From contig DAOTUD010000195.1 of NCBI GenBank assembly GCA_034437275.1, positions 1 through 22,018 of the forward strand: DNA of 22,018 bases. Direction: 5' to 3'. The position numbers were made by a program, and so were the translations under genes. Positions 20,030-22,018 of this stretch are shown here, piece by piece (the stretch's first letter is position 1; each line of letters starts with the position of its first letter). The notes beneath the pieces are model-generated. The model was not told where the DNA came from. It saw nothing but the letters and a program-made list of their open reading frames with translations, and did no database searches. Source of the stretch: TC-15 sp034437275. GTDB lineage: Bacteria > Chloroflexota > Anaerolineae > Aggregatilineales > Aggregatilineaceae.

Positions 20030-20905
20030 ATGACCGCTCCTACCCCGGACGAGATGGCCCGTTGGGTCGCGCTGAGCCTGATCCCGAACCTGGGCCGCAA
20101 AACCATCGACCGGCTGCTGGACCATTTCGGCACGCTGGCCGCGATCCTCGCCGCGCCGGATGACGCGCTGCGCGCGGTGCCGCGTGTCGGGCCGAAGCTG
20201 GCCGCTGCGATCCGCGCCGCCGACGTCGCCCACACACAGGCCGCGCTCCACCGCTGGCAGGCCGGCGGCATCGCGGTGCTGCTGCACACGCAGGACGGCT
20301 ACCCCGCCGCCCTCCGCGCGCTGGACGACGCCCCGCCGGTGCTGTTCGTGCGCGGCAGTCTGCTCCCCACGCCCGCCATCGCCATCGTCGGGACGCGCCG
20401 CCCCCGCCCGCAGGCCGCCCAGATCGCGGGCGACCTGGCAGCACGGTTCGCCGCGCGCGGCTGGACGATCACCAGCGGGCTGGCCGCCGGGATCGACACC
20501 GCCGCGCACCAGGGCGCGCTGCACGCCGGGGGCCGCACGCAGGCCGTGCTCGGCTGCGGGGTGCGCGTGGTCTACCCGCCGGAGAACGAACGGCTGGCCG
20601 CGCAGATCGTCGCGCAGGGGGCGCTGCTGTCCGAAACCGATCCCGACGCCCCGCCCAACAGCCCCGCGCTGGTGGCCCGCAACCGCCTGATCAGTGGGTT
20701 GAGCCGGGCGGTAATCGTGGTCGAGACGGGCACCAGCGGCGGCAGCCTGCACGCGGTGCGCTTCGCCCAGGCGCAGGGCCGCCCCGTCTACGCGCTGGAC
20801 AGCGACGCGCCCGGCAACCGCCAGCTCATCGCCGCCGGGGCACAGCCGCTGCCGCGCGATCCGGCGGCGTGGGACACTTTAGGGGAGACTGTACTTGAAA
20901 CCTAG
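20030..20905 (+). CDS. dprA: DNA-processing protein DprA/Smf
   Basis: The product has 291 residues. A helix-hairpin-helix-like N-terminus (about 12-62, NLGRKTIDRLL and VPRVGPKLAAAI) precedes the Rossmann-like domain. The signatures are AIVGTRRP (118-125), TSGLAAGIDTAAHQGAL (148-164), TQAVLGCGVRVVYPPEN (170-186) and ARNRLISGLSRAVIVVE (216-232), followed by SGGSL (236-240) and GRPVYAL. DprA loads RecA onto incoming single-stranded DNA during natural transformation. The C-terminal winged-helix domain of longer DprA proteins appears absent; the protein ends about 30 residues after the core. ATG 20030 has AAGGCAGGA (20016-20024). No com genes are nearby, so competence cannot be inferred from context. 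Confidence 0.92.
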   Translation: MTAPTPDEMARWVALSLIPNLGRKTIDRLLDHFGTLAAILAAPDDALRAVPRVGPKLAAAIRAADVAHTQAALHRWQAGGIAVLLHTQDGYPAALRALDDAPPVLFVRGSLLPTPAIAIVGTRRPRPQAAQIAGDLAARFAARGWTITSGLAAGIDTAAHQGALHAGGRTQAVLGCGVRVVYPPENERLAAQIVAQGALLSETDPDAPPNSPALVARNRLISGLSRAVIVVETGTSGGSLHAVRFAQAQGRPVYALDSDAPGNRQLIAAGAQPLPRDPAAWDTLGETVLET

Positions 20906-20954
20906 CGTAATTTATGAAGATTTTGTGAATATTGCGCGGATGTTTTCGCGCACC

Positions 20955-20982
20955 TTTACGGACAATCGTAATAAAATATGAT
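20955..20982 (+). promoter_or_regulatory. candidate promoter P1 upstream of the last gene
   Basis: TTTACG (20955-20960), a 16-bp spacer and TATGAT (20977-20982) lie in an AT-rich stretch after dprA. If used, the leader to ATG 21193 would be about 200 nt. Confidence 0.45.
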
Positions 20983-21080
20983 ACACTGTTCTTCACAGCG
21001 GGAATTGCACTTGCAGAAACACGTCGCAACATGCCCATAATTATTCTGGTTGTTGGGCACACACTCCTTGCGCCGACATC

Positions 21081-21109
21081 TTGACCAGCAGCCACAAATC
21101 GGGTATTGT
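21081..21109 (+). promoter_or_regulatory. candidate promoter P2 upstream of the last gene
   Basis: TTGACC (21081-21086, 5/6) and TATTGT (21104-21109, 4/6) are spaced by 17 bp. The start near 21116 gives a leader of about 77 nt. That leader contains a GGACG-ATG-CGTCC hairpin (21148-21160) and a CTCCCGGGAG palindrome (21160-21169) just before the AAGGAG ribosome binding site (21176-21181). Confidence 0.5.
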
Positions 21110-21192
21110 TTAAGTTGGGAAGAGGTTAATTTCAGGTTTATGATCGGGGACGATGCGTCCTCCCGGGAGTTGAGCAAGGAGAAAAAGTTGCC

Positions 21193-21894
21193 ATGTCACA
21201 GGATAATCACCGGACGCCGGGCAGGCTGGCGTCCCCCTTTCACGGTCCCAATCGCCGCCCCTCACGCCGTTCTCAACAACGTCAATCCAAGCCCCCCCCG
21301 GATGAAATCATCGATGCACACGATGACGACCGGGACTACTATCTGGCGCAAGACGATGCACGCTCATCGCCGCGACCACAACCCAACGGGTACGACGCGG
21401 GGTACCGCCGCGATCCCGATATGCAGCCGGGCCGGTACACCAGCGGCCACGACCGGGTCCCTCAGCGCGAGCCGGACGCACCGCCACGTCATTATACTAA
21501 CGGCCACAATCGCGGCCCACGCCGCGCCGTGCCGGAGCCAGATGATCGCTCCGTCGAGCCGGTAGAAGCCGGGCTGCCGCCCCGCGAACCTCCGCCGCCG
21601 ATTGATCGTCCTGCCCCGCCGCCGGGGGAACTCTCCAAGAAGGAGCGGCACCAACTGTTGATGCACACCATCCAGTTGTATGACGTGGAGTGGAAACTGG
21701 GCGGCATCCGCGCCGACGAACAACATAAATGGTTGATCGCCTATTTGATGCCGCGTAACAAACGACTGGACCTGAAAACCGCGCTCAGCCGGGGACGAGT
21801 GCTCAAAATTACGATTGACAGCCGGGGCAACACCGACATCCAGGAGCCTAAAAAACGTGGCCCATTTAAACTTTTTGCATCATTGTTCTCCTAG
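21193..21894 (+). CDS. hypothetical protein: disordered Arg/Pro-rich N-terminus plus small C-terminal domain
   Basis: The product has 233 residues. Residues 1-145 are low complexity, rich in Arg, Pro, Asp, His and Gln, with near-repeats. RYTSGHDRVPQREPDAPP is followed by HYTNGHNRGPRRAVPEPDD, and an earlier GYDAGYRRDPDMQPG is related. Residues about 147-215 look folded (ELSKKERHQLLMHTIQLYDVEWKLGGIRADEQHKWLIAYL, then an RVLKITID strand). The last residues are basic and hydrophobic (KKRGPFKLFASLFS). I recognise no family. AAGGAG lies 11 bases before the ATG. Base composition of the leader is more AT-rich than the neighbours. An intrinsically disordered, possibly nucleic-acid- or membrane-associated protein is a guess only. 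Confidence 0.72.
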   Translation: MSQDNHRTPGRLASPFHGPNRRPSRRSQQRQSKPPPDEIIDAHDDDRDYYLAQDDARSSPRPQPNGYDAGYRRDPDMQPGRYTSGHDRVPQREPDAPPRHYTNGHNRGPRRAVPEPDDRSVEPVEAGLPPREPPPPIDRPAPPPGELSKKERHQLLMHTIQLYDVEWKLGGIRADEQHKWLIAYLMPRNKRLDLKTALSRGRVLKITIDSRGNTDIQEPKKRGPFKLFASLFS

Positions 21895-21928
21895 TACACG
21901 TTGGTGGAAATATATGCCCACCGGTTGG

Positions 21929-22018
21929 CCCTCATCCCCTATCCCCCCTCACCCCCCGGCCCCCTCTCCCACCCAGTGGTGCGAGGGGGAGTCACAGCGC
22001 GCGCTTTTCCCCTCGCCC
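21929..22018 (-). repeat. C/G-rich intergenic repeat, family A, inverted and cut by the window edge
   Basis: Read on the minus strand, GGGCGAGGGGAAAAGCGCGC, CTGTGACTCCCCCTCGC, a diverged CACCACTGGGTGGGAG arm and GGGGGCCGGGGGGTGAG reproduce the family A order of copies at 69 and 4115. The element continues beyond the window. Confidence 0.7.

Noticed and set aside
20030..20905. Competence gene cluster
   Set aside because: DprA is recognisable, but no comEA, comEC, pil or coi genes are in the window, so only the single gene is supported.

Overview
This window reads as a high-GC chromosomal segment from a Chloroflexota bacterium, most likely of the Anaerolineae type. The assignment is inferred from several features. 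There are C/G-rich palindromic repeats in most intergenic gaps. Surface proteins carry long Thr/Pro or Asp/Ala linkers. There is a RodZ-like protein with a Thr-Pro tail, a DUF3048 lipoprotein, and a COG2229 GTPase paired with a DUF4388 protein. I see no tRNA, rRNA, CRISPR array, transposase, phage or plasmid gene.

Layout. 1-2357: a repeat copy, then a promoter and a complete histidine attenuator (13-residue leader peptide with four consecutive His codons, competing hairpins and an intrinsic terminator), followed by an ArsC/LMW-PTP-family gene and hisS. 2432-5780: two paralogous membrane-anchored clan GH-A-like glycoside hydrolases separated by repeats. 5942-6769: a monoacylglycerol-lipase-like hydrolase. 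6936-8579: a stand-alone response-regulator receiver diverging from an XdhC/CoxI-family gene; the gap between them holds a 14-bp palindrome identical to the CelR (LacI-family) cellulase operator. 8909-9903: ribosomal protein bL9 with an acidic tail, then a small Cys-rich protein. 10001-11356: the RodZ-like protein. 11368-14674 (minus strand): a 39-residue exported peptide ORF, an acyl-ACP-reductase-like dehydrogenase and a left-handed beta-helix protein. 14784-17225 (minus strand): an alpha/beta hydrolase, a small GTPase and a DUF4388 protein. The last two look like one transcription unit driven by a near-consensus promoter. 17348-19270: the DUF3048 lipoprotein and a small membrane protein. 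19280-21894: a NUDIX-like protein, DprA, and a protein with a disordered Arg/Pro-rich N-terminus.

The strongest signal is the histidine attenuator at 219-407. All of its parts can be traced base by base: extended -10 promoter, leader ORF, 1:2 pairing, 2:3 antiterminator, 3:4 terminator and T-run. It sits in front of an aminoacyl-tRNA synthetase gene, not a histidine biosynthesis operon, and a phosphatase/arsenate-reductase-like gene lies between it and hisS. Secondary points of interest are the CelR-type operator, intergenic repeats nested inside locus-specific hairpin arms, a promoter -10 placed in the loop of a terminator, and an acyl-ACP-reductase-like enzyme with no visible partner oxygenase.
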